DNA of 64,000 bases from Pseudomonas sp. Irchel s3h14 (GCF_900187425.1 NZ_FYDJ01000006.1:302402-366401), one strand, 5' to 3'; counted from the stretch's first letter, positions 34,087 to 43,816 are shown. Notes: generated from the sequence alone by a model not told the origin. Numbers and translations are program-made.

Positions 34087-34240
34087 GATCAAGGCTTCCA
34101 AGAGTGTGGTGACGAACGCTGTTCAGGAGCCCAACGCGGTTTACGTTGGGAGTGAAGACAGTGTTGCCTTTGATTCCACGCTCGTGGCTTCTGAACGTAT
34201 TGCGTTCAGTGCAGATCGTCTTGACTCACTGCAGGGTCTT

Positions 34241-35152
34241 TTATGAGAAACGGTGTTCATTCAGGCAGGCTGCCGTGAGGCGCTCTGCGAGAAAGGCGAT
34301 GAACACGCGAGTTCTGGCCGGAACATAATCGTCAGCCGCCCTGAGCGCATAAATGGCGGAGGTGGTTGGACTTGAAAACGCCTGCAGCAGCGGTATCAGG
34401 CGCCCGGCTTGCACATCCTCGTTCACCATGTATTTGGGCAGGCGAGCGATTCCCGTGCCCGCCAGGCACAGCGTGCGAATAGCGTCCAGGCTGTTGCAGG
34501 TAAAACCTCCTTCGATCGGAATCGCCCTGCTGGTGGACGTCCGAAACTCCCAGTCGTTGAACCGGCTTTCAAAATTGAGTTTCAAGCAGGGATGGTCAGC
34601 GAGTTCACAAGGTTCCGCAGGCACCCCATGGGCTTCGAGATAAGCCGGAGAAGCGCAAACAAGGCGCTCGTTGGCACTCAGTTTATGAGCGACAAGGCTT
34701 GGGTCGGACAGCACACCGCTTCGTATCGCGACGTCAATGCGCTCATGTCTGATATCGATAAGGGCGTCGGTCAGGGTCAAATCGATCTTTATGGCGGGAT
34801 AGAGCCGCATAAAGTCGATCAGGGCAGGCACCACATGGTACTGGCCGAGCGCATTGGGCGCAGACACCTTCAACGTCCCCCTCGGCGCATCGGAATCATG
34901 CACGACGGCGGCCTCCAGCGCCTGTATGTCCTCCAGGATTGGCCGAGCCAGTTGCACATACCTTTCGCCTGCTTGCGTCAGTGTCATTGTCCGCGTCGTG
35001 CGCGACAGTAACTGCGTGCCGAGCCGATCCTCCAGACGCTGAACTCTTTTGCTGATCGCCGAGTGAGTCATCTTGAGCTTGCGGGCGGCGGGCGAAAAAC
35101 CACGCGCATCAACGACGGCGATCAAGATCGCCATATCGCTATACCTGTCCAT
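34241..35152 (-). CDS. LysR-family regulator
   Basis: About 303 residues. The winged helix (ARGFSPAARKLKMTHSAISKRVQRLEDRLG) is at the N-terminus, followed by a LysR substrate-binding domain of the type (GTLKVSAPNALGQYHVVPAL) found in the CrgA/DmlR group. AAGGGG is five bases before ATG 35152. It is divergent from the EamA transporter, which is the likely target. Confidence 0.9.
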   Translation of the reverse strand: MDRYSDMAILIAVVDARGFSPAARKLKMTHSAISKRVQRLEDRLGTQLLSRTTRTMTLTQAGERYVQLARPILEDIQALEAAVVHDSDAPRGTLKVSAPNALGQYHVVPALIDFMRLYPAIKIDLTLTDALIDIRHERIDVAIRSGVLSDPSLVAHKLSANERLVCASPAYLEAHGVPAEPCELADHPCLKLNFESRFNDWEFRTSTSRAIPIEGGFTCNSLDAIRTLCLAGTGIARLPKYMVNEDVQAGRLIPLLQAFSSPTTSAIYALRAADDYVPARTRVFIAFLAERLTAACLNEHRFS

Positions 35153-35284
35153 ATGCACCCCTTCTTTTGTTCCGTTATGGAACAGGTGCTGGTCAAAAGC
35201 AATGAATTCCCTTTTGTTTTGTCACCGTCGAGAATTCGATCCCAAGAACCCACCCCTAATCGAATTCCTCTACAGAGGTCGGTG

Positions 35285-36253
35285 ATGAAAGACTCACACA
35301 GCAATCGTTTATCCATCACAGGTATCAGCGCCGCGGTATTGGCCTCCCTGACATGGTCGATGAACTTTGTCGCCCCTCTGGTCATTGGCGAGTATTCGAT
35401 ATTTGACCTTGCCGCCTGCCGGTTCATCATTTCCGGGCTGATCGGCGCCCTGATCCTGATGGCCAATTTCAAAGCCTGGCGTCATCTGACCCTTAACGAT
35501 TGGCTCGTTACTGCCGGACTGGGATTCATCGGCTACGTGGGCTATTTCATCGCCGTCATCATCGCTGCGACGTACGCTGGCCCCGTCGTCGCGCCGGCCT
35601 TTTTAGGGCTCGTGCCCGTCGTGCTGGCCATCAGCGGAAATGTTCAGGGCACGATTTCATGGCGCTCCCTTCAAGTGCCTTTTGCACTGGCCGTGCTCGG
35701 CTTGCTCCTGGTCAACGGCCAGAGCATCGCCCAGTTCGAGGGGCAATCAACCACCACCCTGGCGCTCGGGATCGGCGCGTCACTCTCGGCGGTCGCACTG
35801 TGGGTCTGGTTTGGGCTGGCCAATCAAAAAGCACTGATAAAAAGGCCCGGGATGAATGCCTGGGTCTGGACCGCCATGATGATGATTGGAGGCAGCGTGC
35901 AAACGCTCCTGTTCATCCCGGTAGGTACGGCCATGGATGTGTTCAACGCTCCCATGCTCGGTTTCGGGCAAAGCGCTATCAGCCACCTTTACCTTCCCGC
36001 TTTTGTACTGGCAGCCGTTGCGTCGATTGGCGGCGCATGGGCCTGGACCATCGCGTCCCAGCGCCTTCCCATGACACTGGCCAGCCAGTTGCTGTCACTT
36101 GAAATGGTCTTCGCTACCTGCATGGGGCTGCTGTTCTACTACCGGTGGCCCACAGCGCCTGAAGCGTTGGGCATCACACTGATTGTCGTGGGGGTCGTTA
36201 AAGCTATTGGTGCGTTTCGTGGCAATACCGGTAAGGCTGTTGTGGCTCTTTGA
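35285..36253 (+). CDS. EamA/DMT-family transporter
   Basis: A 322-residue inner-membrane protein with ten predicted spans in two EamA halves. Typical blocks are ASLTWSMNFVAPLVIGEYS (first half) and AVALWVWFGLANQKAL with LASQLLSLEMVFATCMGLLFY (second half). Members export amino acids or small metabolites. The ATG at 35285 has GAGG upstream; the frame is open far upstream, overlapping the LysR promoter region. It is divergent from and probably regulated by the LysR gene at 34241. Confidence 0.88.
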   Translation: MKDSHSNRLSITGISAAVLASLTWSMNFVAPLVIGEYSIFDLAACRFIISGLIGALILMANFKAWRHLTLNDWLVTAGLGFIGYVGYFIAVIIAATYAGPVVAPAFLGLVPVVLAISGNVQGTISWRSLQVPFALAVLGLLLVNGQSIAQFEGQSTTTLALGIGASLSAVALWVWFGLANQKALIKRPGMNAWVWTAMMMIGGSVQTLLFIPVGTAMDVFNAPMLGFGQSAISHLYLPAFVLAAVASIGGAWAWTIASQRLPMTLASQLLSLEMVFATCMGLLFYYRWPTAPEALGITLIVVGVVKAIGAFRGNTGKAVVAL

Positions 36254-36273
36254 GGATGCTGGGTGGTGAGAAC

Positions 36274-36425
36274 GAATGCAGTTGGATATCTGGACGCGCA
36301 AGGCTGGCATCGGTTTTCAGAAAGCCGCCGCCTTCGGCGAAGTTGCTGACGAAAGAACCGCGTCGATGCCGGACATCGTCAATCAATGCCTTGCCCATCT
36401 TCGCGCTGCCGCGCAGGGAGACGCC
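36274..36425 (-). pseudogene. Fragment of a GMC oxidoreductase gene
   Basis: The minus strand encodes RHRRGSFVSNFAEGGGFLKT and DASLARPDIQLH, a block found in the middle of GMC-family flavoenzymes (choline dehydrogenase-like). The similarity stops at both ends and there is no start, flavin-binding N-terminus or catalytic C-terminus. It is a remnant of about 45-50 codons between the transporter and the lipoprotein gene. Confidence 0.6.
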
Positions 36426-36493
36426 TATCACTGGTTTTTCATGTCCCCGGGCGCCAGGCGTCGTCAGTTGCTCGAATGAAATCGGTTCATCTT

Positions 36494-36952
36494 TTAACTG
36501 CCTTGCGGTACCACCCGAGCATCATTACCTGAGCCCTCGATATAAACGTTCATGCCTTTACCCAGAGACGGATTGATAGGCTGGGTCACCGATACGAGTA
36601 CGCCACTTTTGACCCGCACGATGATCTGCTGTGCCTGGACAGGTTGGTCGTACTTTTTCTTCTCTGCATAATTGCCGCCAACGGCACCGGCCAGTGCGCC
36701 AGCTACCATGGCGACATCGCGCCCGGTGCCGCTGCCGATCAGGCTGCCGATTCCGAGCCCGCCAAGGCCACCGAGTACGGCGCCTACGCCACTGTCGTGA
36801 TTGGTCTGCATCTGTGTCAGTGATATCTGCTCGATCTTGCCGGAGCGAATTTCGGTTTCACCGGCACCGCCATCGGTTGATCCCACGGCGGAGCAGGCAC
36901 TGATCAGTACAGTTGCCAACGTAAGCGTCAGCCAGGACAAAATAGCTTTCAT
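36494..36952 (-). CDS. Outer-membrane lipoprotein with glycine zipper (SlyB-like)
   Basis: A 152-residue lipoprotein. The lipobox LISAC puts the lipid on Cys20. A glycine-zipper 2TM region (GVGAVLGGLGGLGIGSLIGS and VAMVAGALAGAVGGNYAEKK) follows, then a beta domain ending QPINPSLGKGMNVYIEG. SlyB/Pcp-type proteins stabilise the outer membrane. ATG at 36952. It is in line with the DUF3313 lipoprotein gene upstream, 191 bp away. Confidence 0.88.
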   Translation of the reverse strand: MKAILSWLTLTLATVLISACSAVGSTDGGAGETEIRSGKIEQISLTQMQTNHDSGVGAVLGGLGGLGIGSLIGSGTGRDVAMVAGALAGAVGGNYAEKKKYDQPVQAQQIIVRVKSGVLVSVTQPINPSLGKGMNVYIEGSGNDARVVPQGS

Positions 36953-37143
36953 TGTTGTGCACCTCATTATTGGTATTTGATGGCAATGCATTTGAGTTTG
37001 CGTCCCTGGATCGTATTTATGTCTCGGCTCCACAGTGGTCCGGACACATACGCGACCACGGGCTGGATCTGGTCGTAACCCACGACTACCGCGTCTGCGC
37101 ATCGACCGTCGCGCAGGCACCCAGCGCGAGGGTGCAACAGCAC

Positions 37144-37821
37144 TCAACTGCGGATAAACGCCCAGAGATCAGCATTCAATTTGTCGATTGCGGCCTTGAA
37201 GTCTTGCGTGGTGATCTTCTGGCTCTCGTTCGACAGTTGGCTGCCAAATACCTTGCGCACCACTTTGGCCACGGTCTGATTGGTTCTTGCGTCGATGAAC
37301 TCGGCCTCGATGAACAGGTTGGTGTCCTGGTCCCGGTGACCGGTGGCGGCCTGCGTCGCCCCGACCACGGCCGCGATCGGCACCACTTCGTACCACTTCA
37401 TGCCTTCATTGGAGGCACTCACTCCGGTGATTGCTGCACGCAGGATCAGGGGTTTTGACCCGGCCGGCGCTGCGCTCGCATTCGATACCACCCGGTATTT
37501 CTGGCCCAGTACACCTTTGGCCTTGCTGGTCATGTAGCCCTGCAATTCGTCCAGCGTCTGCTGGTTGACCCGCTCGTCGGGCTTGGGCGCCGGATACAGC
37601 TCCAGCTTGTTGAAGGCTACCGTGTCATACGCATTCGGGTTCCATGACGGGCTGATCCAGCGCATGGCTTTCTCGCCACTGGTGGTCGTCACTTCTTCCA
37701 GGTTGTTGTAGTTGGACAGGAAGCCTGAGTACTGGTCTTTCTCGGTGACTTTCGAGGTACAACCGCTGAGCATCAAACCGGCCAGTGCGGCGCCGACGAG
37801 CAGGTTTCGGGACAGGTTCAT
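37144..37821 (-). CDS. DUF3313 lipoprotein
   Basis: A 225-residue lipoprotein. The lipobox is LSGC (Cys21). The DUF3313 core is recognisable: EKDQYSGFLSNYNNLEE near the N-terminus, WISPSWNPNAYDTVAFNKLELYP, and a C-terminal FIEAEFIDARTNQTVAKVVRK. Function unknown. GGAG precedes the ATG with long spacing (11 bases). It is 48 bp from the FadL-type gene and in the same direction. Confidence 0.85.
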   Translation of the reverse strand: MNLSRNLLVGAALAGLMLSGCTSKVTEKDQYSGFLSNYNNLEEVTTTSGEKAMRWISPSWNPNAYDTVAFNKLELYPAPKPDERVNQQTLDELQGYMTSKAKGVLGQKYRVVSNASAAPAGSKPLILRAAITGVSASNEGMKWYEVVPIAAVVGATQAATGHRDQDTNLFIEAEFIDARTNQTVAKVVRKVFGSQLSNESQKITTQDFKAAIDKLNADLWAFIRS

Positions 37822-37869
37822 AGTGGTGAGTGCTCCATGGACAAAGTCGTATGTTTCGGTGGTAACGCT

Positions 37870-39138
37870 TCAGAATCGCCAGGTCATGTTGCCGGTCAGG
37901 GCTTGAATCCAGGCATCGTCGAACTGACCGGAGACTCGGTTGCCCGAGATCGACTTGGTCTGGTCCACCGGCATGTCGCCGAGCCAGACCATGGCCCAAC
38001 TGACGTTGATGTCGGTGTCTTTGTTCAGAGCATAGGTGGCGCCTGTGGCGATGCGCCAGGACTCGCCCATGGGTACGATCACGCTGCGTTTGCTATCGGA
38101 GACAGCGCTGCTGTCGTAGGCCACGCCGACATTCCACAGCCATTGCTCGGTGGCCTGGTATTGCGCGCCAAGGGACAGGTGCCAGGTGTCCTTGAACCCG
38201 GCATCGACCGATTTCGACTGCGCGCCAAACGTTGTGGTGTCGACCTGTACGCCGATCTCGCCGAATTCCGACCAGTCCTGCCAGTTGGCCGAGGCCAGCA
38301 AGGCCCATTGCCGGTCCAGTTGCTGGAACAGGCTGAGGGTCACGGTCTGCGGCACGGTGGTGTCGAGTTTGGTGTTGGTGTCGTTGATGCGTTCCAGCAA
38401 ACGGCCGTCGCCTTTCACATCCAGCCGGTCTTCGAAGTCCAGGTCGACTTTGCTGGTGTAGGCCAGGCCGATGCGGGTGCCGGATTGCGGGGCATAGATC
38501 ACCCCCACATTCGCGCCGAAACCCCAATCGTTGTCCTTGTATTTGAATTGGCCGTCGCTGCGGTCGGTGAAACCGAAGGGAGAGCGGTCGATCGCGGTTT
38601 GCGCCTGCAACATGCCATACATGGCTTTCACGCCGACGCCCACCGACCATTGCTCGTTGAAGCGATACGCCACGCTGGGCACCAGGGACAGACCCAGCAG
38701 GCTGGCGTTCTGCGCGAAGTAGCGGCCGGACCAATCGTTGTCGTAGTTGACCGCCAAGCCGAAGTCGCCGTACTGGCCGAAGCCGACGCTCCAATGTTCA
38801 TCCAGTTCATGGCTGATGAAGAAACTGCCACCGGGAATCGGGTCGAGGGCATTGCCACTGCCGCTGCCGGCCACGTTGCTGCCGGCGTCGCGATCGAAGC
38901 TCAGGTCGCCATACAGCACTTGCAAGCCGCCGGTGATCTGCGTGCCCGGCAGGTAACTCATACCCGCCGGGTTACTGGCGATGGTCGATGGGCCTTGGGC
39001 CCGGGCGGCGGCACCGGCGTTGGCCAGGCCAGCGTTATCGGTGCCGATTTCGTAGAGCATGATGCCGCCGGCCCAGGCTTGCTGGCAGCACAGCGCGAGG
39101 AGCGTACAAGCGGGCAGGGCAGTGGTTTTGGTTGGCAT
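37870..39138 (-). CDS. FadL/OmpP1-family outer-membrane transporter
   Basis: A 422-residue beta-barrel. The signal peptide ends near CCQQAWAGG; the FadL-type plug NAGLANAGAAARAQGPSTIASNPAGMSYLPG follows, and barrel strands end in WRF. The family imports hydrophobic compounds such as fatty acids, alkyl and aromatic compounds. Near sulfatase genes it may take up sulfate-ester hydrophobic products. ATG at 39138, GAGG six bases upstream. It is divergent from the putative transporter at 39336. Confidence 0.9.
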   Translation of the reverse strand: MPTKTTALPACTLLALCCQQAWAGGIMLYEIGTDNAGLANAGAAARAQGPSTIASNPAGMSYLPGTQITGGLQVLYGDLSFDRDAGSNVAGSGSGNALDPIPGGSFFISHELDEHWSVGFGQYGDFGLAVNYDNDWSGRYFAQNASLLGLSLVPSVAYRFNEQWSVGVGVKAMYGMLQAQTAIDRSPFGFTDRSDGQFKYKDNDWGFGANVGVIYAPQSGTRIGLAYTSKVDLDFEDRLDVKGDGRLLERINDTNTKLDTTVPQTVTLSLFQQLDRQWALLASANWQDWSEFGEIGVQVDTTTFGAQSKSVDAGFKDTWHLSLGAQYQATEQWLWNVGVAYDSSAVSDSKRSVIVPMGESWRIATGATYALNKDTDINVSWAMVWLGDMPVDQTKSISGNRVSGQFDDAWIQALTGNMTWRF

Positions 39139-39335
39139 GGTTAACCTCTATCCATTTTCGAATTAACGTAGCGCACGCACACATGTCCATGGAGCAGCAG
39201 GCGCCTCACGCGCCTTCTCAAGTCGAATTGATACTAGTCGAGAAAACCTGAACTAAGCTCTCCGGGGGCGCTTCGCATCGAGGCGGTACAACCGCAGTGG
39301 TACTGCACATTCTCGATATCGAGAAGGAGCTACTG

Positions 39336-40151
39336 ATGAGCAAAGTCATTTACCTTATGCCTGTTATGGCTCTGGCGATTCTTTGGCCCAACATCGGTCG
39401 AACTGCCGACAGCCAGGCCGAGCTGGCCAAACAATCACTGAACCCGGTTGCTGCGCTGTACAGCGTGCCGATTCAGTACAACTGGAACCAGAAACTTGGT
39501 CCCAGTGGCGAGGGCTACCAAAGCGTTACCAATATCCAGCCGGTGTTGCCCTTCACCCTCAATGACGAGTGGAATCTCATATCCCGAACCATCCTGCCGG
39601 TTATCGATCAACACGGTCTGGTACCGGGTGGGCAGGCGGACAAATCCGGGGTCGGTGATGTGACCCAGAGCTTCTTTTTTTCACCCAAACACCCGACCGC
39701 CAGCGGCTGGATATGGGGAGCTGGACCGGTAATCCTGGTGCCGACCGGCAGTGATGAGCTGTTGAGTGGTGAGCAGTGGGGGGCGGGTCCTACCGTGGTT
39801 GCCCTCAAGCAAAGTAACGGCTGGACCCGCGGTATCCTGGCCAATCACATCTGGTCGCTGGACAACAGCCCGCCCGATGACAAAGACAAAATCAACCAGA
39901 CCTTCCTGCAACCCTTCTTCAGCTACACCACCCATACCTATACCACCTTCGGCATCAACACCGAGTCCACCTACGACTGGCAGACCCGCGAATGGTCGGT
40001 GCCGATCAACCTGTTCGTGACCCAGTTGTTCAAAGTGGGTCATCAGCCCATGAGCTTGCAAGTGGGGCCGCGGTATTGGGCTGACAGTCCGAAAGATGGA
40101 GCGCAAGGCTGGGGGTTTCGGGTGGCGTATACGCTGTTGTTTCCAAAATGA
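39336..40151 (+). CDS. Exported transporter-like outer-membrane protein
   Basis: A 271-residue protein of the family annotated as transporter (neuromedin-U-like in older databases). A hydrophobic N-terminus (VIYLMPVMALAILWPNIGRTA) is a signal peptide, then NPVAALYSVPIQYNWNQKLGP and VTNIQPVLPFTLNDEWNLISRTILP, a pattern of paired barrel strands ending in Lys after LLFP. Probable outer-membrane location; function unknown. GAAGGAG precedes ATG 39336. It converges with the arylsulfatase gene. Confidence 0.8.
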   Translation: MSKVIYLMPVMALAILWPNIGRTADSQAELAKQSLNPVAALYSVPIQYNWNQKLGPSGEGYQSVTNIQPVLPFTLNDEWNLISRTILPVIDQHGLVPGGQADKSGVGDVTQSFFFSPKHPTASGWIWGAGPVILVPTGSDELLSGEQWGAGPTVVALKQSNGWTRGILANHIWSLDNSPPDDKDKINQTFLQPFFSYTTHTYTTFGINTESTYDWQTREWSVPINLFVTQLFKVGHQPMSLQVGPRYWADSPKDGAQGWGFRVAYTLLFPK

Positions 40152-40252
40152 TTCCAGCCCCGCTGATGCATCTGTAGGCGTCACGAGTGGTGGCTGCTCG
40201 CAAACGTCAAAATGGCGACCTCTGATGAAGCCGCCATGTTTCTCCTGTCTGA

Positions 40253-41911
40253 TCAGTTACCTGCTGGCATCGGCAGGTTGATACCTTCTTTTTTCAGGAT
40301 GTCACGCACGTACTGGAATTTCTGGTATTGCGACAGCTCGATCGGCCCGTCATAACCCATGCTTTGCAGTTTGCGTGGTGGGTAATCGACGTAGGTTTTC
40401 ATTAGCTTCATGATCGCGCCCGTGATCGGCACCATCGTCCAGGTACGCTCAGTAAAGTTGTTCATGAACAGGTCATAGCGCTCTTGCGGGTCTTGCCACA
40501 AGTCAAAGACCTGCGGCACGGTAGCTACATATTTTTCTGCGCCTTTCCATCCCAGGTTAGTGTCCACCGCCAAGCCACCGGTTTGCGCGCCATCATCGCC
40601 GCGCAGGTTGAACACGGCCTTGTAGTTTCCGACACGCGCCGCACCCGGGGACAGTTCGTTCTCGGTGAAGTAGAACCACTCCTTGCGCGGAGAAGGGCCA
40701 CTGCCGGTGAGTACAGGGGTCATGTCGTAACTGTCGAAGATGATTGGCTGACCTTCGCGATCTTTTTCCGGTAGCTTCACGCCAGCGACAGAGGCGAAGG
40801 TCGCCATCAAATCCAGGCCACCGAGCATCTCGTGGTTTTTTGTGTCGGGCTTGATCTTGTCTGGCCAGACGGCAATGGCCGGTACCCGGTTTCCGCCTTC
40901 ACGTACCGTGCCCTTGGTCCCGCGGAACGGGGTGTAGCCGGCGTCCGGATAAACATCCTGCCAGGCCCCGTTGTCAGTGGTGTAAACCACAAGCGTGTTC
41001 TTATCCAGGCCCAGCGCCTTGAGCTTGTCCAAAATGCGGCCGATGTGGGTATCGAGTTCGACCACCGAGTCGGCGTACTTGGACTTGGACATGGATTTAT
41101 GCACGAACTCCGGTGCCGGCATGTTCGGCTGGTGCACTTTCATGAAATTGACGTTGATGAAAAACGGCTTGTCCGATTTGGCTGCCGTGTCGAGAAACTC
41201 CAGGGCGGCTTTTTCGACGTAGTTGTCAAAGAACGGAATGCCGACCACGCCAGGTTTGCCGTCTACGACAGGCGTGTCCACGTACTGGCCATTGACCTTG
41301 AATTCTTCGACCGGTTTTTCACCCGCCTTGCCGGACAATGCGCCCTTGGTGACCCTTTGGAACATGGCGCGGGTTTCCGCGTCCATGTCCGGGAACCAGG
41401 TCGGGTCAGCGTAGGTATAGGCGTTGAGGTGGTACAGGCCGACGTATTTCATCACGTCATAACCTTGTGCATTGGGCAGCGCATAATCGGCTTCGCCCAA
41501 GTGCCATTTGCCGGTGAAATAGGTGTCATAGCCACCGGTCTTCAGCACCGAGGCCAGCGTCCATTCGGCGGCCGGTAAGCCGCCGCCCTGACCCTGGAAG
41601 GCCACGGTGGTCATGCCGCTACGATTGGGAATACGCCCGGTTTGCATGGCCGCCCGACCCGGTGTGCAGCTTGGCTGGGCATAAAAAGAGTAAAAAGTGA
41701 CCCCTTCTGCCGCCAGCTCATCGATGCTGGGTGTCGGCATGCCTCGACCGACCCCACCGCCGTAGGGACCCAGGTCGCCATAGCCGGTATCGTCAGAGAC
41801 GATAAACAGAATATTGGTCTTTTCCGTCTGAGCCGCATGGGCAAGTCCGTTCAATGACAAAAGCGCAGCAAACACTATTGATAGTTTGAAACGATCCGAT
41901 AGCTGTTCCAT
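40253..41911 (-). CDS. Exported arylsulfatase (cysteine type)
   Basis: A 552-residue sulfatase that releases sulfate from aryl or alkyl sulfate esters. A signal peptide (IVFAALLSLNGLAHAAQ) sends it to the periplasm. The formylglycine motif C82-T-P-G-R lies in QPSCTPGRAAMQTGR, so a formylglycine-generating enzyme is needed. FIVSDDTGYGDLG holds the metal-binding Asp pair, and GKWHLGE and VVYTTDNGAW are standard sulfatase motifs. ATG 41911 has AGGA upstream; the frame stays open for 92 more codons without a signal-peptide-like start. Confidence 0.93.
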   Translation of the reverse strand: MEQLSDRFKLSIVFAALLSLNGLAHAAQTEKTNILFIVSDDTGYGDLGPYGGGVGRGMPTPSIDELAAEGVTFYSFYAQPSCTPGRAAMQTGRIPNRSGMTTVAFQGQGGGLPAAEWTLASVLKTGGYDTYFTGKWHLGEADYALPNAQGYDVMKYVGLYHLNAYTYADPTWFPDMDAETRAMFQRVTKGALSGKAGEKPVEEFKVNGQYVDTPVVDGKPGVVGIPFFDNYVEKAALEFLDTAAKSDKPFFINVNFMKVHQPNMPAPEFVHKSMSKSKYADSVVELDTHIGRILDKLKALGLDKNTLVVYTTDNGAWQDVYPDAGYTPFRGTKGTVREGGNRVPAIAVWPDKIKPDTKNHEMLGGLDLMATFASVAGVKLPEKDREGQPIIFDSYDMTPVLTGSGPSPRKEWFYFTENELSPGAARVGNYKAVFNLRGDDGAQTGGLAVDTNLGWKGAEKYVATVPQVFDLWQDPQERYDLFMNNFTERTWTMVPITGAIMKLMKTYVDYPPRKLQSMGYDGPIELSQYQKFQYVRDILKKEGINLPMPAGN

Positions 41912-42223
41912 ACCAGGATTCCTCGTTGTTTCATGGTGCTGGCAACCGGTGATGGTGCACATCAACATTGACCCAAGGTGCATTGACCACCGAGTAATTA
42001 GCCTAGGTACTGCGTACAGAATCATTTCCCCCTGCTGCATGACCATGCACGGGTTAAGGCGCAGGAAGGAGTCTAGTGCGGTTTTTTCAAATGAACGGGG
42101 CGATTGCCATGTTTTGTTGGTGTATGTAACGCCAGGATTACAAACTGGATAGATACCCACCATGAATGCGGTAAACACAATCGCCACAAAGCGCGACTCG
42201 ACTTAAAGATGACTTCCGGCGGT

Positions 42224-42673
42224 TCATCGAGTCGCGTGTGCAACATCGCCGCAGAAAATATCGGCGCTGCCATCCTCGGGTGAAGTACGCACGACAACGG
42301 CGTACTTGCCGGAAAGCAGGTCTGGCATTGTAATGGGCGCGCTTCTGTAAAAGGTCCATCCACCGGTGCCTGCATTGGGTTCGGTGTTGACCTTATCGTT
42401 CATTGCGTACGCGACTGGCCCGGGTTGCTGGCAACTGCCTTTGTTGATGAAGGTGTAGATGCGCGGCGGCAGGATGGTCCCGTTTGGAACGCCGGTAATG
42501 TAGAAGTCAAAGTTGGTTTGATTGCCTTCGCCAGTCAATGTGGTCGTGGCGGTATGACCAGGGTTTTTGTGGGTCGCCGCCAAAGGGAGATTCATTGATT
42601 GGTGTGAGGAACCGGTGCAGCCGAAGAGACTTGCGGTAGTCAATAGCACTGACAGGGAGAGACAGAGTTTCAT
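42224..42673 (-). CDS. Small lipoprotein, unknown function
   Basis: A 149-residue protein with a clear lipoprotein signal: MKLCLSLSVLLTTASLFGCTG, Cys19 as the lipid site. The rest (TTTLTGEGNQTNFDFYITGV; PPRIYTFINKGSCQQPGPVA; GGWTFYRSAPITMPDLLSG) resembles a small beta-sandwich with two more Cys. ATG at 42673 has GGAGG six bases upstream. No family is recognised; it may be part of the sulfatase locus. Confidence 0.75.
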   Translation of the reverse strand: MKLCLSLSVLLTTASLFGCTGSSHQSMNLPLAATHKNPGHTATTTLTGEGNQTNFDFYITGVPNGTILPPRIYTFINKGSCQQPGPVAYAMNDKVNTEPNAGTGGWTFYRSAPITMPDLLSGKYAVVVRTSPEDGSADIFCGDVAHATR

Positions 42674-42837
42674 TGCCAACCTCCAATAATGGAAGAAGTG
42701 CGGTGGGGGACTATTGGGTATAGCTCAATAACGTCGCAGTGCGTTCTTGAGCGTCTACTTTTATAGCCCGTTAAATCCCTGAATCCCCCCGGTTTATCAA
42801 TCAGACTTTGTGAGTTCGCATGCGGCAGAGATCGGGA

Positions 42838-43797
42838 TCACTCGCTGCCCATCTGGGCCAGAACGCGCTCACGCTGACAAATTTCTGCTTCCACTGCTCG
42901 CACCTCCCTCATGTAAACCTCTACAGCGGGTGGCAGTGAGCGCTCTTTTAGGTAGATGAAGCCATAACGGGTACGCAGTGCGGGGGCATGGGCGGGCAAC
43001 GGCACGATTACCCCGGCCCTGATTTCCTGTTCAAACGTCGATAAATTCCCTAACGCCAGGGCATTGCTGTTCTCGACGAATTTGACGATTTGCATGGGCA
43101 CATCTATTTCAATCGCCGGTACAAAATCACCCGTTAGTGAATCGTAGACGCCGGCACAGCCCAACGTTGCCGGAAGCAAATGGGTCGCCAGCCGCAGCGG
43201 AATGCGCGAGGCCACCCACGGGTAATCGAGTGTTTGCGCCAACGTTGGTGAACGCTTTTGCGAAAGCAGCGGATGGCCGGGGCGACAAAACAGGCGGCCC
43301 TCATGCTCGCCCAGCAATTCACAGGTGAACTCCTCCTGTCCTTGTAAGGTGCTGATTTCGGCGATCCCCAGGTCTACTACCCCGGTGGCGACCTGATGAG
43401 CAACTTCGCGCCAGCCGGCGACATGTGCAGTGACCTTGATCTGCGGATGCCGGGCATGCAAACGCGCGATGCTGGCGTATCCGCTGGTGACGCTGGGGTA
43501 GGGGCCGAACGCGACCCTGAGCGCTCCGATATCACCGCCCGCCAGCAAGGCGATGTCGCGCCGCAGGTCTTCCTCGGCCAGCAACAGGCGCAGGCTCTTT
43601 TCACGCAGCAACTGACCAAACGCCGTCAGTACGACGCCGTCGGTGCGTCGATCAAACAGCGTGACCCCGAGTTCGCTTTCCAGCAACTGGATGCTTTTGC
43701 TCAGCGCCGGTTGGGAAACCCCCAACGCTTTTGCCGCTCGCCCAAAGTGTGCATGTTCAATCAATGCCAGAAACTGACGTAAGCGACGCGGCGTCAT
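42838..43797 (-). CDS. LysR-family regulator, likely SdsB-like
   Basis: A 319-residue LysR regulator. DNA-binding part: FGRAAKALGVSQPALSKSIQLLESELG. Effector domain typical (GALRVAFGPYPSVTSGYASI). It is divergent from the alkylsulfatase gene, as SdsB1 is from SdsA1 in P. aeruginosa, so regulation of that gene is inferred. A symmetrical site ATAAC-N6-GTTAT lies just outside the start codon. Confidence 0.88.
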   Translation of the reverse strand: MTPRRLRQFLALIEHAHFGRAAKALGVSQPALSKSIQLLESELGVTLFDRRTDGVVLTAFGQLLREKSLRLLLAEEDLRRDIALLAGGDIGALRVAFGPYPSVTSGYASIARLHARHPQIKVTAHVAGWREVAHQVATGVVDLGIAEISTLQGQEEFTCELLGEHEGRLFCRPGHPLLSQKRSPTLAQTLDYPWVASRIPLRLATHLLPATLGCAGVYDSLTGDFVPAIEIDVPMQIVKFVENSNALALGNLSTFEQEIRAGVIVPLPAHAPALRTRYGFIYLKERSLPPAVEVYMREVRAVEAEICQRERVLAQMGSE

Positions 43798-43800
43798 CTC

Positions 43801-43816
43801 ATAACCTTTATGTTAT
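43801..43816. promoter_or_regulatory. Possible LysR operator (ATAAC-N6-GTTAT)
   Basis: A perfect 5-bp dyad ATAAC (43801-43805) and GTTAT (43812-43816), three bases upstream of the LysR ATG and about 150 bp before the alkylsulfatase. This shape is common for LysR-type binding sites. It would suit autorepression. Confidence 0.55.

Noticed and set aside
36276..36479. 67-codon plus-strand ORF
   Set aside because: The opposite strand has a clear GMC-oxidoreductase fragment, so this frame is its shadow.
37837..39144. 435-codon plus-strand open frame
   Set aside because: It is the shadow of the FadL-type gene on the other strand, which has clear family motifs and a ribosome site.
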